DNA of 64,000 nucleotides, taken from Lachnospiraceae bacterium. GTDB lineage: Bacteria; Bacillota; Clostridia; Lachnospirales; Lachnospiraceae. The position numbers and the translations under genes were made by a program. The stretch lies in the NCBI GenBank assembly GCA_024403455.1, contig JAKSRR010000011.1, positions 24,489 through 88,488 of the forward strand, read 5' to 3'. Shown here in pieces: positions 35,307 through 44,876 of the stretch. The first letter of the stretch is position 1; the number at the start of each line of letters is the position of its first letter. Below the pieces are notes generated by a model. The model saw only the letters and a list, made by a program, of their open reading frames with translations, had not been told where the DNA came from and did no database searches.

Positions 35307-36302
35307 CTACTGTTTGATTCCTCGTAATTTCATAGAAAATTTGTGCAGACGGCGTACCATCTTGCAGGGATACTTGGACAACATCCATAAATTCTTTCTT
35401 TGTCTATCCGTAAAGAAGGGATTGGTCCGAATGGCACCACGCATATCCTTCACCCGCTTCTTTTCCTGCTGGTATAATGCATTATCTCTCGTCATATTGC
35501 AAATAGGAATGTGGAGCAGAAAATTCAAGGTTTGGGTCAGTACAAACTTCTCTCCCTCTAGCTGATATTCAGGATACTGTTCCTTCACCATACGTAGGAC
35601 AGTCTCTGCATTTTCCATCATATTCTCATAAAGCTTCTGATTATAATTTCCCCTGGTATTACTTCCCTTTCGCAGGAAAATCGTATAGCCTGTTTTTTCC
35701 ACACGCAAAATTCCCAGAAGGTCAGGAATCATCTGCAAAAGCAGTTCAAAATCTTCATTGAGACGATGCTCCGTAAAACGGTATTTTTTCATGAAATCCG
35801 CGCGAAACAGTTTGGTACAAAAAGAACTGTCTCCTACATGCAAAATCAGTTCCCTGAAGTACTCTCTGGTTTGCAGAAGAAAAGTTTCTCCACTGTCTTT
35901 ATAAGGGCCGTTGGCTAAACTTCCATCTTCCCAGATTTCCTCAGACATCATCTGGCTAACAGGAATCTGCGGATAATTTTGCAGTGCTAGGTATAGTGTC
36001 TCATACATATCAGGGGCAATATAATCATCTGCATCCACAAAACCAATGTATGCCCCACTAGCTTCTTCAATGCCCCTATTCCGAGCACTGGAAGATCCAC
36101 CATTTTCCTTGTGAATCACCCGAATTCTAGCATCCGCGCTTGCATAACGATCACAGATTTCCCCACTTCCATCAGTGGCTCCATCGTCCACCAAAAGAAC
36201 TTCCAAATCCTGGTAGGTTTGGTGCAGAATGGAATCAACACATTTTTCCAAATATGGTTTTACATTATAAACCGGTACAACAACACTGATTAATTCAGAC
36301 AT
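35307..36302 (-). CDS. Family 2 glycosyltransferase
   Basis: 331 residues. GT-A fold: VVVPVYNVKPYLEKCVDSI, LLVDDGATDGS and the DXD-type metal motif VDADD. It probably adds a sugar to a lipid carrier on the cytoplasmic face. The ATG at 36302 overlaps the murE stop by eight bases with GGGAAAG just before it; an earlier ATG at 36323 is less likely. The next gene starts one base after its stop region. Confidence 0.9.
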   Translation of the reverse strand: MSELISVVVPVYNVKPYLEKCVDSILHQTYQDLEVLLVDDGATDGSGEICDRYASADARIRVIHKENGGSSSARNRGIEEASGAYIGFVDADDYIAPDMYETLYLALQNYPQIPVSQMMSEEIWEDGSLANGPYKDSGETFLLQTREYFRELILHVGDSSFCTKLFRADFMKKYRFTEHRLNEDFELLLQMIPDLLGILRVEKTGYTIFLRKGSNTRGNYNQKLYENMMENAETVLRMVKEQYPEYQLEGEKFVLTQTLNFLLHIPICNMTRDNALYQQEKKRVKDMRGAIRTNPFFTDRQRKNLWMLSKYPCKMVRRLHKFSMKLRGIKQ

Positions 36303-37764
36303 GACTTTCCCGCAGTGGCGCATACTTCTTTATCACTTCTTCTTCCGAGAAATGATACTTTACACCTTTTATTTCTTGATATTCTTCGTGCCCTTTTCCA
36401 AGAAGGGCTACAATATCTCCTGGCTGACTAATCTCAATCAGATGCTTAATCGCTTCTTCTCTGTCAATGATGGTCTCATATTTTCCTTGATGTACATTAA
36501 TTCCTTCAATGATATCCTGGTTAATATGTTCCACTTCCTCATCTCTGGGGTTATCCATGGTAAGCACAATTAAATCTGCATACTTTGCAGCCACTCGCCC
36601 CATATCCACACGGCGCATACGATCGCGGTTCCCACCACCGCCAAAAAGGCAGATTAGTCGCTTTGGTTTATACTCCTGCAATGTGGTCAGTAAGCTTTCT
36701 GTACTTAACTCATTGTGTGCGTAGTCTATAATAAAGGTTGCAAAATGTGCTGTCTCCTTCATTACCTGGGTGCGTCCCTTCACAAAGGTCCTAGCAAGCC
36801 CACTAATAATTGCTGACTCAGGAATCCCCGCTTCCTTTGCAAAAGCAATGGCAGACAAAGCATTTGCTACATTATAAATTCCAGGCATAGATAATCTGGC
36901 TGTAAAGTCAGCTTTTCCTGCTACTGTAAATTCCACACCTAACATTCCATCTGTCCAGGTATTTTGCATGGAAGAAGCGTAATAATCCGCTTCCTTTTTG
37001 CAGGACACCGTCACCACATTCTTGACCGCCCCAGCAGCCTCTGCTACCAACGCATCATCCCCATTGATAATGGTCATCTTACTGTTCTTAAAAATCTCTT
37101 TCTTGCAGCCAAAATACTCTGCAAAATCAGCATGTTCTCCTGCCCCGATATGATCGTGAGAAATATTCAGAAAAAGACCATAATCAAATGTAATTCCATA
37201 CACACGGTCTAATTTAAATGCCTGGGAAGACACTTCCATAACCACATAACTGCAACCAGCCTCCACCATCTGGGCAAATAACCTGTGGAGTTCATGAGAC
37301 TCTGGTGTGGTATTCTTAGTAGGAAGTTTCTCGCTTCCCACATAAGCGCCTAAAGTACCAATCATACCAACTTTATGTCCGGCATCTTCAAGCATTGCCT
37401 TCATCATGTGTGTGGTCGTTGTTTTTCCCTTGGTTCCCGTAAGACCCACAACGGTTAGCTTTTCTGCAGGATTGCCAAAGAAATTGGCTGACATCACTGC
37501 CATGGCCTTGCGCGTATCCGGCACCTGTATAATCGCCGCATCCTTTTCCGCCTCTGGTAAATCTTCTACCAAAATTGCAGCTGCACCTGCTTCTATAGCA
37601 CCATCCAAATAAACGTGACCATCTACTTTAAAACCTTTGATGCAAACAAAAAGGCATCCCTTACTGACTTTCCGGGAATCATATACTATCTCGGTAATTT
37701 CTGTATCTTCACTGCCATTTAGGTGCAGCACTTCCACACCACGCATTAGCTCCTTAAGTTTCAT
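36295..37764 (-). CDS. murE: UDP-MurNAc-L-Ala-D-Glu--meso-diaminopimelate ligase
   Basis: 489 residues. P-loop GTKGKTTT and the DNPR motif (DNPRDE, Asp404-Arg407) that reads meso-DAP as the third amino acid. Adjacent dapF makes meso-DAP, which agrees. The start overlaps dapF by 11 bases, with GGAG about ten bases upstream, so the pair is translationally coupled. A longer start at 37800 would lie deep in dapF. Confidence 0.95.
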   Translation of the reverse strand: MKLKELMRGVEVLHLNGSEDTEITEIVYDSRKVSKGCLFVCIKGFKVDGHVYLDGAIEAGAAAILVEDLPEAEKDAAIIQVPDTRKAMAVMSANFFGNPAEKLTVVGLTGTKGKTTTTHMMKAMLEDAGHKVGMIGTLGAYVGSEKLPTKNTTPESHELHRLFAQMVEAGCSYVVMEVSSQAFKLDRVYGITFDYGLFLNISHDHIGAGEHADFAEYFGCKKEIFKNSKMTIINGDDALVAEAAGAVKNVVTVSCKKEADYYASSMQNTWTDGMLGVEFTVAGKADFTARLSMPGIYNVANALSAIAFAKEAGIPESAIISGLARTFVKGRTQVMKETAHFATFIIDYAHNELSTESLLTTLQEYKPKRLICLFGGGGNRDRMRRVDMGRVAAKYADLIVLTMDNPRDEEVEHINQDIIEGINVHQGKYETIIDREEAIKHLIEISQPGDIVALLGKGHEEYQEIKGVKYHFSEEEVIKKYAPLRESHV

Positions 37765-38602
37765 AACGGAATACTCCTTCACAAACGATTTTACTTTCAC
37801 CGGTCATAATCATCTCGTCCTGCTCGTTCCAAAAGGCATGCAAGGTGCCACCCGGCTGTTTTACATCCACTTCTCTTCCGCATTTTCCCAAAAGATTAAA
37901 ATACACTAGGGAAGTACAGCAACCTGTACCGCAACCGATGGTTTCTCCTGTACCTCGCTCCCACTCTCTGATTTCAATATGACTTTCATCCTTCACACGG
38001 CCAAAAGTAACGTTGGTTTTCGCAGGAAACAATGCGTGGCATTCTAACAAAGGTCCATACTTTTCAATATCTAGTCCTTCCAAGTCTTCACACTCAATGA
38101 GCGTGTGTGGATTTCCCCAGGACAGTGACGATGCAAAGAATGTTCTATCACCTGCGGTGATTTCCTGATGCATAAAGGTCTCCTTGTCTGTTTTTACAGG
38201 AACCTCTTTTGCCAGCAGACGCGGCTTACCAATGTTTGCTGTGAGGCTTTCAATCTGGTCACCCTTTTTATTGAGGGTAACTGTCTGTAAACCGCCATAA
38301 GTTTCTACGGTAATGACATCCTTCTTCACAATCCCATAGGTATACGCATAATTCGCTGTACCCCGAAGCGCATTACCGCACATTTCTGCCTCCGTACCAT
38401 CTGGATTAAATATCCGCATACGAACATCACAACTCTCGGAAGGGCAAACCAAAACCATGCCATCCGATCCGATTCCAAAATACCTGTTGGACATCTGTCT
38501 GGATAATTCTCCCGGATTTTCAATCTGCTCCTTAAAGGCATTTACAAAAATATATGCATTGCCATAGGCCTGAATTTTAGTAAATGGAACATTCGTTGTC
38601 AT
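37754..38602 (-). CDS. dapF: Diaminopimelate epimerase
   Basis: 282 residues; converts LL-DAP to meso-DAP for lysine and peptidoglycan. Both catalytic cysteines are present: Cys75 in EMCGNALRG and Cys224 in IGCGTGCC. It opens the dapF-murE-GT2-GT-ABC run. Confidence 0.95.
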   Translation of the reverse strand: MTTNVPFTKIQAYGNAYIFVNAFKEQIENPGELSRQMSNRYFGIGSDGMVLVCPSESCDVRMRIFNPDGTEAEMCGNALRGTANYAYTYGIVKKDVITVETYGGLQTVTLNKKGDQIESLTANIGKPRLLAKEVPVKTDKETFMHQEITAGDRTFFASSLSWGNPHTLIECEDLEGLDIEKYGPLLECHALFPAKTNVTFGRVKDESHIEIREWERGTGETIGCGTGCCTSLVYFNLLGKCGREVDVKQPGGTLHAFWNEQDEMIMTGESKIVCEGVFRYET

Positions 38603-38630
38603 AGGGACTCCTTCTTCTCAAAAATGAAAG

Positions 38631-38665
38631 AAATCGCAGGCGATGACATCATACACCTGCGATTT
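38631..38665 (-). terminator. Hairpin after the trans-sulfuration gene, probable terminator
   Basis: AAATCGCAGG and CCTGCGATTT form a ten-pair stem; only a moderate T-rich stretch (CTTTCATTTTT) follows on the minus strand. Confidence 0.55.
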
Positions 38666-38678
38666 ACTACATAAATTC

Positions 38679-39857
38679 TTATGCTAAAGCCTGGTCAAGG
38701 TCATTAATAATATCTTCTACATTCTCGATACCAATGGAAATACGAACAAAACGATCATTAATTCCCAGTTTCTCTCGCACATCCGGTGGTGTTGACTCAT
38801 GGGTCTGGGTGAGCGGATAAGTAACTAAGGTCTCCGTTCCTCCAAGGCTCTCTGCAAACAATATCATCTGCACTGTTGTGAGCAATTTTTCTACTGCTTC
38901 GTGAGACTCCAGTTCAAAGGAAATCATACCGCTAAAGCCTGTGGTCTGCTTCTTGGTAATGGCATAATTCATATGATCCTCAAAGCCTGCATAGTACACT
39001 TTCTTCACCTTCGGATGATTTCGAAGCCAGTGCGCTACCTTATAAGAATTCTCATTATGTCTTTCCATACGAAGAGCCAGGGTCTTCAAACCACGAAGAA
39101 TCAACCAGCTGTCCATAGGCGCAAGGCCTGCACCGCGACTCTTTAACTGCATCTCAAAATGCGGTACCAATTCCTCACTCTTCACTACCACAATACCCGC
39201 AATAACGTCATTGTGACCACACAGATACTTTGTTCCGCTATGTACTACAATATCTGCCCCCAAATCCAGCGGTTTCTGGAAATAAGGTGTTAAAAAGGTG
39301 TTATCCACCACAAAGGTGGCACCATGGTCATGAGCAAGCTTTGCAATAGCCTCAATATCGGCCACCTTCATCATAGGATTGGTTGGCGTCTCCACAAAGA
39401 TCATCTTTGTGTTTTCTTTGATAGCTGCCTCCACGTCTCTAATATCAGACATATCGATATACTCAAAAGTAATATCAAGCTGTGAGAAAATATCATTGGC
39501 AATACGGAAAGTTCCACCGTAAATATCATCCGTCAGCAGAACGTGGCTTCCCTTGGGGAGCATACCAAACACTGCCATATTGGCTGCCTGTCCGGAAGAG
39601 AATGCAAAACCATTCGCTCCATTTTCCAAAATAGCCATGGTGCGTTCTAGTTCCTGACGGGTTGGATTCTGCAATCTAGAGTAATAATATCCTGTCGCCG
39701 TACTAAAGTCTTTATGTGCAAATGTAGCCGTCTGGAAAATCGGAAAACTAACTGCACCGGTGATAGGTTCATAGCCTAAAGCACCATGCACACACTTAGA
39801 ATCAAAGTGCAGATTCTCCTTACGATCAAAGTTGTCATACATACATTCATTGAGCAT
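38679..39857 (-). CDS. Trans-sulfuration PLP enzyme (cystathionine gamma-synthase/beta-lyase type)
   Basis: 392 residues, fold type I PLP enzyme. The Schiff-base Lys lies in SGTKYLCGH near 210, with the family stretches GYYYSRLQNPTR, FSSGQAANMAVF and VVDNTFLTP. It acts on O-acyl-homoserine/cysteine or cystathionine in methionine and cysteine metabolism; MetB, MetC, MGL and related enzymes cannot be separated here. SD AGGAG is seven bases before the ATG. The leader is only about 65 bases, too short for a SAM riboswitch or T-box. Confidence 0.88.
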   Translation of the reverse strand: MLNECMYDNFDRKENLHFDSKCVHGALGYEPITGAVSFPIFQTATFAHKDFSTATGYYYSRLQNPTRQELERTMAILENGANGFAFSSGQAANMAVFGMLPKGSHVLLTDDIYGGTFRIANDIFSQLDITFEYIDMSDIRDVEAAIKENTKMIFVETPTNPMMKVADIEAIAKLAHDHGATFVVDNTFLTPYFQKPLDLGADIVVHSGTKYLCGHNDVIAGIVVVKSEELVPHFEMQLKSRGAGLAPMDSWLILRGLKTLALRMERHNENSYKVAHWLRNHPKVKKVYYAGFEDHMNYAITKKQTTGFSGMISFELESHEAVEKLLTTVQMILFAESLGGTETLVTYPLTQTHESTPPDVREKLGINDRFVRISIGIENVEDIINDLDQALA

Positions 39858-39927
39858 TTCCTGTCTCCTTTCTCCTGCATTTTGCAGGATGGGACGATAC
39901 CGTTTTCGGTTGACATAATTTGTATAA

Positions 39928-39957
39928 ATTATAGCATTGATTCCACTATTTTTTCAA
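39928..39957 (-). promoter_or_regulatory. Promoter of the trans-sulfuration gene
   Basis: TTGAAA (39952-39957), an 18-base spacer and TATAAT (39928-39933) on the minus strand. Confidence 0.65.
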
Positions 39958-39980
39958 GAAAGAAGCACTTTAATCCAAGC

Positions 39981-40009
39981 AAAAAACGCCCACCATTCGG
40001 CAGGCGTTC
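39981..40009 (-). terminator. Terminator after the GGDEF-EAL gene
   Basis: AACGCC pairs with GGCGTT, with an inner GCC/GG stem, and TTTTTT follows on the minus strand. Confidence 0.85.
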
Positions 40010-40028
40010 CTCATCTCATCTTTTGTCC

Positions 40029-43000
40029 TTAATCCAGCAACCTATATGCTTTTTCTCTGCCAGAGTTTGCATATACATTTTCATCCTCTGCACCCAGTAG
40101 CATTCGCTCTGCTGCATGGAGTCTCATCTCCACAAGGCTCTCATAAGCATGTACTTTGGCGGACCTAGTTAATGTTCCCAAGCCGCAAACATTATTACCC
40201 TCTAAGAGAATCTCAATACCGGTATGTTTCAAATCCACAAGCACATCGCCAGAGGCTGCACCCATACCAATAACCGACTGTCCATTTCCGCCAATATCCA
40301 CATGCGCATTCTCTACTTTTATAGTACCCTTTGCATCTCCAGCAGCACCTAGCACCACCACCTCATTACCTGCAATATGGGCCTTAAACTCAGTACCACT
40401 AATAGCAACATTAACATTTCCTCGCAGGCATCCTACGACACTACCCTCACGCACACGGCACTCGGCGGAAATGTCCATGCTATCCAGCGCAATCTCTAAA
40501 GGTCCCTCGAAAGTACCAATACCTACTCCACTTTCCGCAGCTACATTAACATCCAGTTTACCGCTAGTTGCCTGAATACTGCTTCTTTCTCCATATCCAC
40601 CGCCAACAGCACAGCAACGATTACCATCCACCGAAACTTCCACAAGTCCAGAATGTGCAAACTGAATCTTACCAAAGGGAAGTCCGGGCTCATTTCCTAT
40701 GCCATAGCAATCGTGCCCCTTAGCAGCAATACGAAGAGAACCATTTCCTTTAATCTCCAACTCACTGCTTTCAGGTACGCGAATACCGCCACCATCAAAA
40801 CTATTATTACCTTCTATTACCAGCGTTAGTTTAACCCGTTCTCCCAAATCCAAACAGGGCAGTTTATAAGCATCCTTCAATTCCACTTCACTAAGCACCA
40901 GGCGAAGCTCACTATCATCCTTGATACGAATCGACATATCTGCTGTATACCCGGCATTTCCCACAATCTTTGCATAGCCACTGCCTAGCACAATTCCCGT
41001 GTACATTTCCATAGCCAGCTTCATAAGTGGAAGTTCCGTGTTCTTCTGTGCAACAAATACTTTTCGTTCTGACTGCTCATGTCTTTGCAGGCAAATCTTT
41101 ATAATTTCATCACGAATCTCACTTGGAATTTCTTCCATGAAATCGCTCTGGGGGCGAGCAAGATAAAATCCCTGCAGTAAATCTACGCCAATATAGATAA
41201 CACTGCGCAGTTCTTTCTCATTCTCCACGCCTTCCGCCAAAACCTTAATACCATTTGCATGCGCATAATTTACAACACTGTTCACAAAGTGCTGCTTTCG
41301 CGAGTCGCTCTCTATTCCATGAATGAGGAATCTATCAATCTTCACAATCTGTGGCATATATTTCAGCAGCGATGTAGTATTGGAATATCCACTACCGTAG
41401 TCATCAATCGCTAGCTGGAAGCCTGTTGACTCGCTACGGTTCTGCAAGCTATCAATGGCGCCCTCATCCAGTTCGCTCTGTTCGGTAATTTCTACTACAG
41501 TACGCTTTAGGATTTCGCCATAACGCTTGCGCAGGAACTCAAAATCCGAATCATCCATCAGCTGTCCCGGAATACTGTTTATAAAAATATTTCGTTCTCC
41601 CAGGTGCGCCTTATTTTGAGATGCAATCTCTAAAATATTATTAAAGGAAAGTTTTTCGATCTCATAAAGCAGCTTATTTTTCATAGCATACTGTAAGATG
41701 CTTTCTGGTCCAATGCTGGAATCATCCTGACAGCGCATCAGTCCTTCATAGCCGATAATTTCCCCTCCATCCGCTGTTACAATCGGCTGGAACACATAGG
41801 AAAGCGCATTATTATTAATGGTTTCAACAACTTTTCTCTCATCCTCCGCATTGTAGGAGAAAGTTTTCGTTTCTGATACCATACCTTCCTGACGCCTGCG
41901 ATTATTTTTATCGATACGCTTCGTATAGAACGCCTCTTCCACCGCTGTATTGACGTCTGTCCAGTTTTTCATACCCACAACATAGATGGAATGATTTAAC
42001 TGCAGTGTGTATTCCTTCTCACCGAGGGCATTAAACAGTTTTTCCTTTTCCTGAATGCGTTCTATAAATGCTTCTGTATATGGATCATCCTTCCCCTTAA
42101 TCGTTAATGCGATGATAAATTCATCCGTACCGATATGTCCAATAAACTCGCCTTTCTCCAGGCAGTCATCTAGCATCTTTGCAACCTTTCGAATCAGCTC
42201 GTCGCCTTCTTTGTGACCGTAAACATCATTTACATGCCCCAGTCTGTCAATATCCACACAAACAAGCGCAGTATCCTGTCCTGCTGCTAGAACATGTTTC
42301 TTCTGAATTTCCAGTTCATCCAAAAAGCCGCGAAGATTAAAGAGTCCCGTCATCTGGTCCCAGATATCCTCGCTCTTTGCCTTACGCTTCTGCTCATACA
42401 TCAGCATATCTGCCTTATCGCAGACCTCCGCAAAAGACTCCTCTGGATTATGATGCATAATGCCGCAGGAAATACTATAATCCTTCTCAGAAAGAGCCTC
42501 ATTAATCTGTTTTAACATATCTTCTAGCTTTTCACGGGTGTTATTTTTTGAAAGGATGACAAATTCATCTCCACCAAAACGATACATCCGGCAGCCAGCT
42601 AATAAATTACTCTTTGCTGTATTCACAACCTCACAGATGGCTCTATCACCTTCCATGTGACCATACTTGTCGTTAATTAGTTTGAAATTATCGATATCAA
42701 TGAATACCAAGTCATAGTCATCTTTTTCCAGATCTGCTGCATGTAAATCCAGATTGTGACGGTTTAACAGTTTGGTTAAAGCATCAACCCTATAAGTTTC
42801 CCCTTTCTGGAAGAGATAATATAAGGTAATCTCAATAGCAACAGCAGAATCCAGCAGATAGTTGTTCTTTCCCAAACTTTCTAGAACAATCGCAATCACG
42901 GACGAAACAAGGATATAGCCAATCATGACCATGCTTTTTTGTTCTTTATTCTTTCGTTCCAATAGTGAGAATACAAGAAGTAGCAACAGATAGGTACCAC

Positions 43001-43433
43001 TTAATACAAAAGAATAGAGACCTAACCTTGTATTGTAATGCAACATGGCACCATCTTCATGCCGGTAAGCAAATAATAAACAGAACCGAATACTTAACCC
43101 AGCCAGAACAGCATTAATGAAAATCGGAATGAGCAGAATGCGCTTTGTCAGCCTTCTGGTACCAAGAAGTGCAACACACATAATAATCCACAAAACCACA
43201 GGTCGTAATGATGCCCGAAGAGCACACATGTGCAGGGCCAGCATTTCATTTTGCACTTCCTCGGCAAAAGTCTTTAATGTATCACCAAGTTCCAATAGTC
43301 CAACCAATAGAAAACACCATCGGAATAGTGTTCTTGCCTTTTTGTCGTATGCCCTGTCAAAGCTTACATAACAGCACATAAATGCGCAAAGGGATACTAT
43401 AAATACATTAAATTGCAATAAACCTGAGACCAT
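40029..43433 (-). CDS. Tandem GGDEF-EAL membrane protein with C-terminal beta-repeat domain
   Basis: 1134 residues. An N-terminal block of about seven helices (1-220) anchors it. First GGDEF domain has an intact GGDEF motif (287-291, diguanylate cyclase possible); the second has GTDEF (435-439) and is probably inactive. The EAL domain reads EGLMR (563-567), fitting ExLxR, with DDYGSGYS near 677 and EGVEN, so phosphodiesterase activity is plausible. After about residue 840 come about 290 residues of short Gly-rich beta repeats (LEIKGNGSLRIAA, VVGCLRGNVNVAI). The ATG at 43433 follows GGTGGG; a TTG at 43475 has no SD. Confidence 0.88.
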   Translation of the reverse strand: MVSGLLQFNVFIVSLCAFMCCYVSFDRAYDKKARTLFRWCFLLVGLLELGDTLKTFAEEVQNEMLALHMCALRASLRPVVLWIIMCVALLGTRRLTKRILLIPIFINAVLAGLSIRFCLLFAYRHEDGAMLHYNTRLGLYSFVLSGTYLLLLLVFSLLERKNKEQKSMVMIGYILVSSVIAIVLESLGKNNYLLDSAVAIEITLYYLFQKGETYRVDALTKLLNRHNLDLHAADLEKDDYDLVFIDIDNFKLINDKYGHMEGDRAICEVVNTAKSNLLAGCRMYRFGGDEFVILSKNNTREKLEDMLKQINEALSEKDYSISCGIMHHNPEESFAEVCDKADMLMYEQKRKAKSEDIWDQMTGLFNLRGFLDELEIQKKHVLAAGQDTALVCVDIDRLGHVNDVYGHKEGDELIRKVAKMLDDCLEKGEFIGHIGTDEFIIALTIKGKDDPYTEAFIERIQEKEKLFNALGEKEYTLQLNHSIYVVGMKNWTDVNTAVEEAFYTKRIDKNNRRRQEGMVSETKTFSYNAEDERKVVETINNNALSYVFQPIVTADGGEIIGYEGLMRCQDDSSIGPESILQYAMKNKLLYEIEKLSFNNILEIASQNKAHLGERNIFINSIPGQLMDDSDFEFLRKRYGEILKRTVVEITEQSELDEGAIDSLQNRSESTGFQLAIDDYGSGYSNTTSLLKYMPQIVKIDRFLIHGIESDSRKQHFVNSVVNYAHANGIKVLAEGVENEKELRSVIYIGVDLLQGFYLARPQSDFMEEIPSEIRDEIIKICLQRHEQSERKVFVAQKNTELPLMKLAMEMYTGIVLGSGYAKIVGNAGYTADMSIRIKDDSELRLVLSEVELKDAYKLPCLDLGERVKLTLVIEGNNSFDGGGIRVPESSELEIKGNGSLRIAAKGHDCYGIGNEPGLPFGKIQFAHSGLVEVSVDGNRCCAVGGGYGERSSIQATSGKLDVNVAAESGVGIGTFEGPLEIALDSMDISAECRVREGSVVGCLRGNVNVAISGTEFKAHIAGNEVVVLGAAGDAKGTIKVENAHVDIGGNGQSVIGMGAASGDVLVDLKHTGIEILLEGNNVCGLGTLTRSAKVHAYESLVEMRLHAAERMLLGAEDENVYANSGREKAYRLLD

Positions 43434-43484
43434 AAAACCATTCCCACCCAAATAGATTATTACCTTAGAAAACAAATATAAGAT

Positions 43485-43503
43485 AAGGTTACCATGTAAC
43501 CTT
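43485..43503. repeat. Perfect inverted repeat upstream of the GGDEF-EAL gene
   Basis: AAGGTTAC-CAT-GTAACCTT. It could be an operator or a leader hairpin. It lies immediately beside the 36-bp tandem array. Confidence 0.6.
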
Positions 43504-43510
43504 GTTCGTT

Positions 43511-43654
43511 ATGATATACTCGCAAACGCTTCGCTTGTTATTCATTATGATATACTCGCAAACGCTTCGCTTGTTGCTCATTATGATATATTCGCAAACG
43601 CTTCGCTTGTTGCTCGTTATAATATACTCACAACCGCTTCGCTTGTTGTTCGTT
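43511..43654. repeat. 36-bp tandem repeat, four copies
   Basis: Units start at 43511, 43547, 43583 and 43619; a fifth partial unit starts at 43655 and turns into a palindrome. Core: ATGATATACTCGCAAACGCT then TCGCTTGTT. Copies one and two are identical over 29 bases; copy four has several changes. On the minus strand all copies stay in one frame, giving a 12-residue repeat (NKRSVCEYIIMS), but there is no SD. Each unit carries TGATATACT, an extended -10 on the plus strand. Confidence 0.85.
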
Positions 43655-43683
43655 ATGATAAAGTCACAATGTGACTTTATCAT
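43655..43683. repeat. 29-base perfect palindrome at the start of the predicted mRNA
   Basis: ATGATAAAGTCACA and TGTGACTTTATCAT, with a single A between. A TGGTATAAT extended -10 lies immediately upstream on the minus strand, so the palindrome covers the transcription start (operator) or forms a 5' hairpin. Confidence 0.7.
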
Positions 43684-43685
43684 AC

Positions 43686-43691
43686 ATTATA
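43686..43691 (-). promoter_or_regulatory. Extended -10 of the GGDEF-EAL gene
   Basis: TGGTATAAT on the minus strand next to the palindrome; the -35 would fall within the glgD terminator and is weak. It predicts a leader of about 245 bases. Confidence 0.5.
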
Positions 43692-43693
43692 CC

Positions 43694-43725
43694 AAAAAAC
43701 CTCCCGCTTGACGCAGGAGGTTTTG
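43694..43725 (-). terminator. Terminator after glgD
   Basis: AACCTCCTGC pairs with GCGGGAGGTT (one G-T) and TTTT follows on the minus strand. Confidence 0.85.
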
Positions 43726-43751
43726 CCCCAATACTTTATTATTCCTTCTCT

Positions 43752-44876
43752 TTAAATGACATATCTTTCATTCTTTTCTACGACTACCTTAATACCGTCT
43801 TCTCCCTTATATACAGAGCCGGCTCGAATGGTATCGCGACTTTCTACGATACAGTTTTCAATCACTGAGTTATCTCCAATGTATACATCATTTAAGATGA
43901 TGGAGTTCTTAATTACACAGTTATTTCCAACAAATACCTTCTTAAAGATGATGGAGTTCTCCACGGTACCATTGATGATGGAGCCAGAAGAAACAAGGCT
44001 GTTCTTTACTTGGCCACCAACATTGTACTTTGCAGGAGGAAGATCATCAATCTTGGAGTAGATATCAGGATACTGGCGGAAGAAGAAATTTCTAATCTCC
44101 GGCTTTAAGAAATCCATGTTGCAGTCATAATAATCCTGCAGTGTGGAAATATTCTTCCAGTACTCTTCCATACGATATGCATAGATTCTCTTCATATCTT
44201 TGTAGCGAATCAGAATATCGTTAACGAAATCGTAGCGATTCTCTTCTGCTGCCTTCTCAATCATCTCAATCAGCTGGCGACGACGAACTACATAGATACC
44301 ACAGGATACCAAGTGAGAAATAGCCTTGATGGGCTTTTCCTGGAACTCTGTAATTCTTCCATCATCATCGGTCTTTACGCAGCCAAATCTTTCAACATTT
44401 TCAGAATCATCAAAGGCTTTGCATACAACCGTAATATCTGCCTTCTTCTCGATGTGATACTCCAGAACCTTGTTATAGTCCATCTTGTATACACAGTCAC
44501 CAGAAGCGATGATTACGTATGGCTCATGGCTATCTTTCAGCCACTCTAAGTTCTGGGCAATGGAGTCTGCCGTACCACGATACCAGTCGCTGTTTTCCGC
44601 GGTTCTGGTAGGCGTGAATACGAAGAGACCACCCTGCTTACGGCCAAAATCCCACCACTTGCTGGAGCTTAAATGTTCATTTAAACTTCTTGCATTATCC
44701 TGGGTTAACACGGCAACCTTCTGGATGTGGGAGTTTGTCATATTGGAAAGTGCGAAGTCAATACTTCTGTAACTGCCGGCAATGGGCATTGCTGCAATAG
44801 CTCTCTTCTGCGCAAGTTCGCCCATCTTGCTATGCTTTACGCCGCCTCCGGCTAAAATAATACCTAATGCTCTCAT
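43752..44876 (-). CDS. glgD: Glucose-1-phosphate adenylyltransferase subunit GlgD
   Basis: 374 residues. Partner of GlgC in the Firmicute ADP-glucose pyrophosphorylase; GlgD is usually regulatory or enhances activity. N-terminal nucleotidyltransferase domain (LGIILAGGG) followed by a left-handed beta-helix of hexapeptides ([20 protein letters not shown]; key pattern). The usual catalytic loop GxxGxR is degenerate (VKHSKMG), as expected for GlgD. The start overlaps glgC by four bases. Confidence 0.92.
   Translation of the reverse strand: MRALGIILAGGGVKHSKMGELAQKRAIAAMPIAGSYRSIDFALSNMTNSHIQKVAVLTQDNARSLNEHLSSSKWWDFGRKQGGLFVFTPTRTAENSDWYRGTADSIAQNLEWLKDSHEPYVIIASGDCVYKMDYNKVLEYHIEKKADITVVCKAFDDSENVERFGCVKTDDDGRITEFQEKPIKAISHLVSCGIYVVRRRQLIEMIEKAAEENRYDFVNDILIRYKDMKRIYAYRMEEYWKNISTLQDYYDCNMDFLKPEIRNFFFRQYPDIYSKIDDLPPAKYNVGGQVKNSLVSSGSIINGTVENSIIFKKVFVGNNCVIKNSIILNDVYIGDNSVIENCIVESRDTIRAGSVYKGEDGIKVVVEKNERYVI

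Noticed and set aside
39858-39957. Methionine-type riboswitch or T-box before the trans-sulfuration gene
   Set aside because: The predicted leader is about 65 bases and has only a five-pair hairpin.
43511-43683. 36-base repeats as a CRISPR array
   Set aside because: The period equals the repeat length: units are contiguous with no unique spacers, and no cas genes are near.
43489-43683. 64-codon repeat peptide as a gene
   Set aside because: It begins at the palindrome with no SD and its frame simply reflects a repeat length divisible by three.
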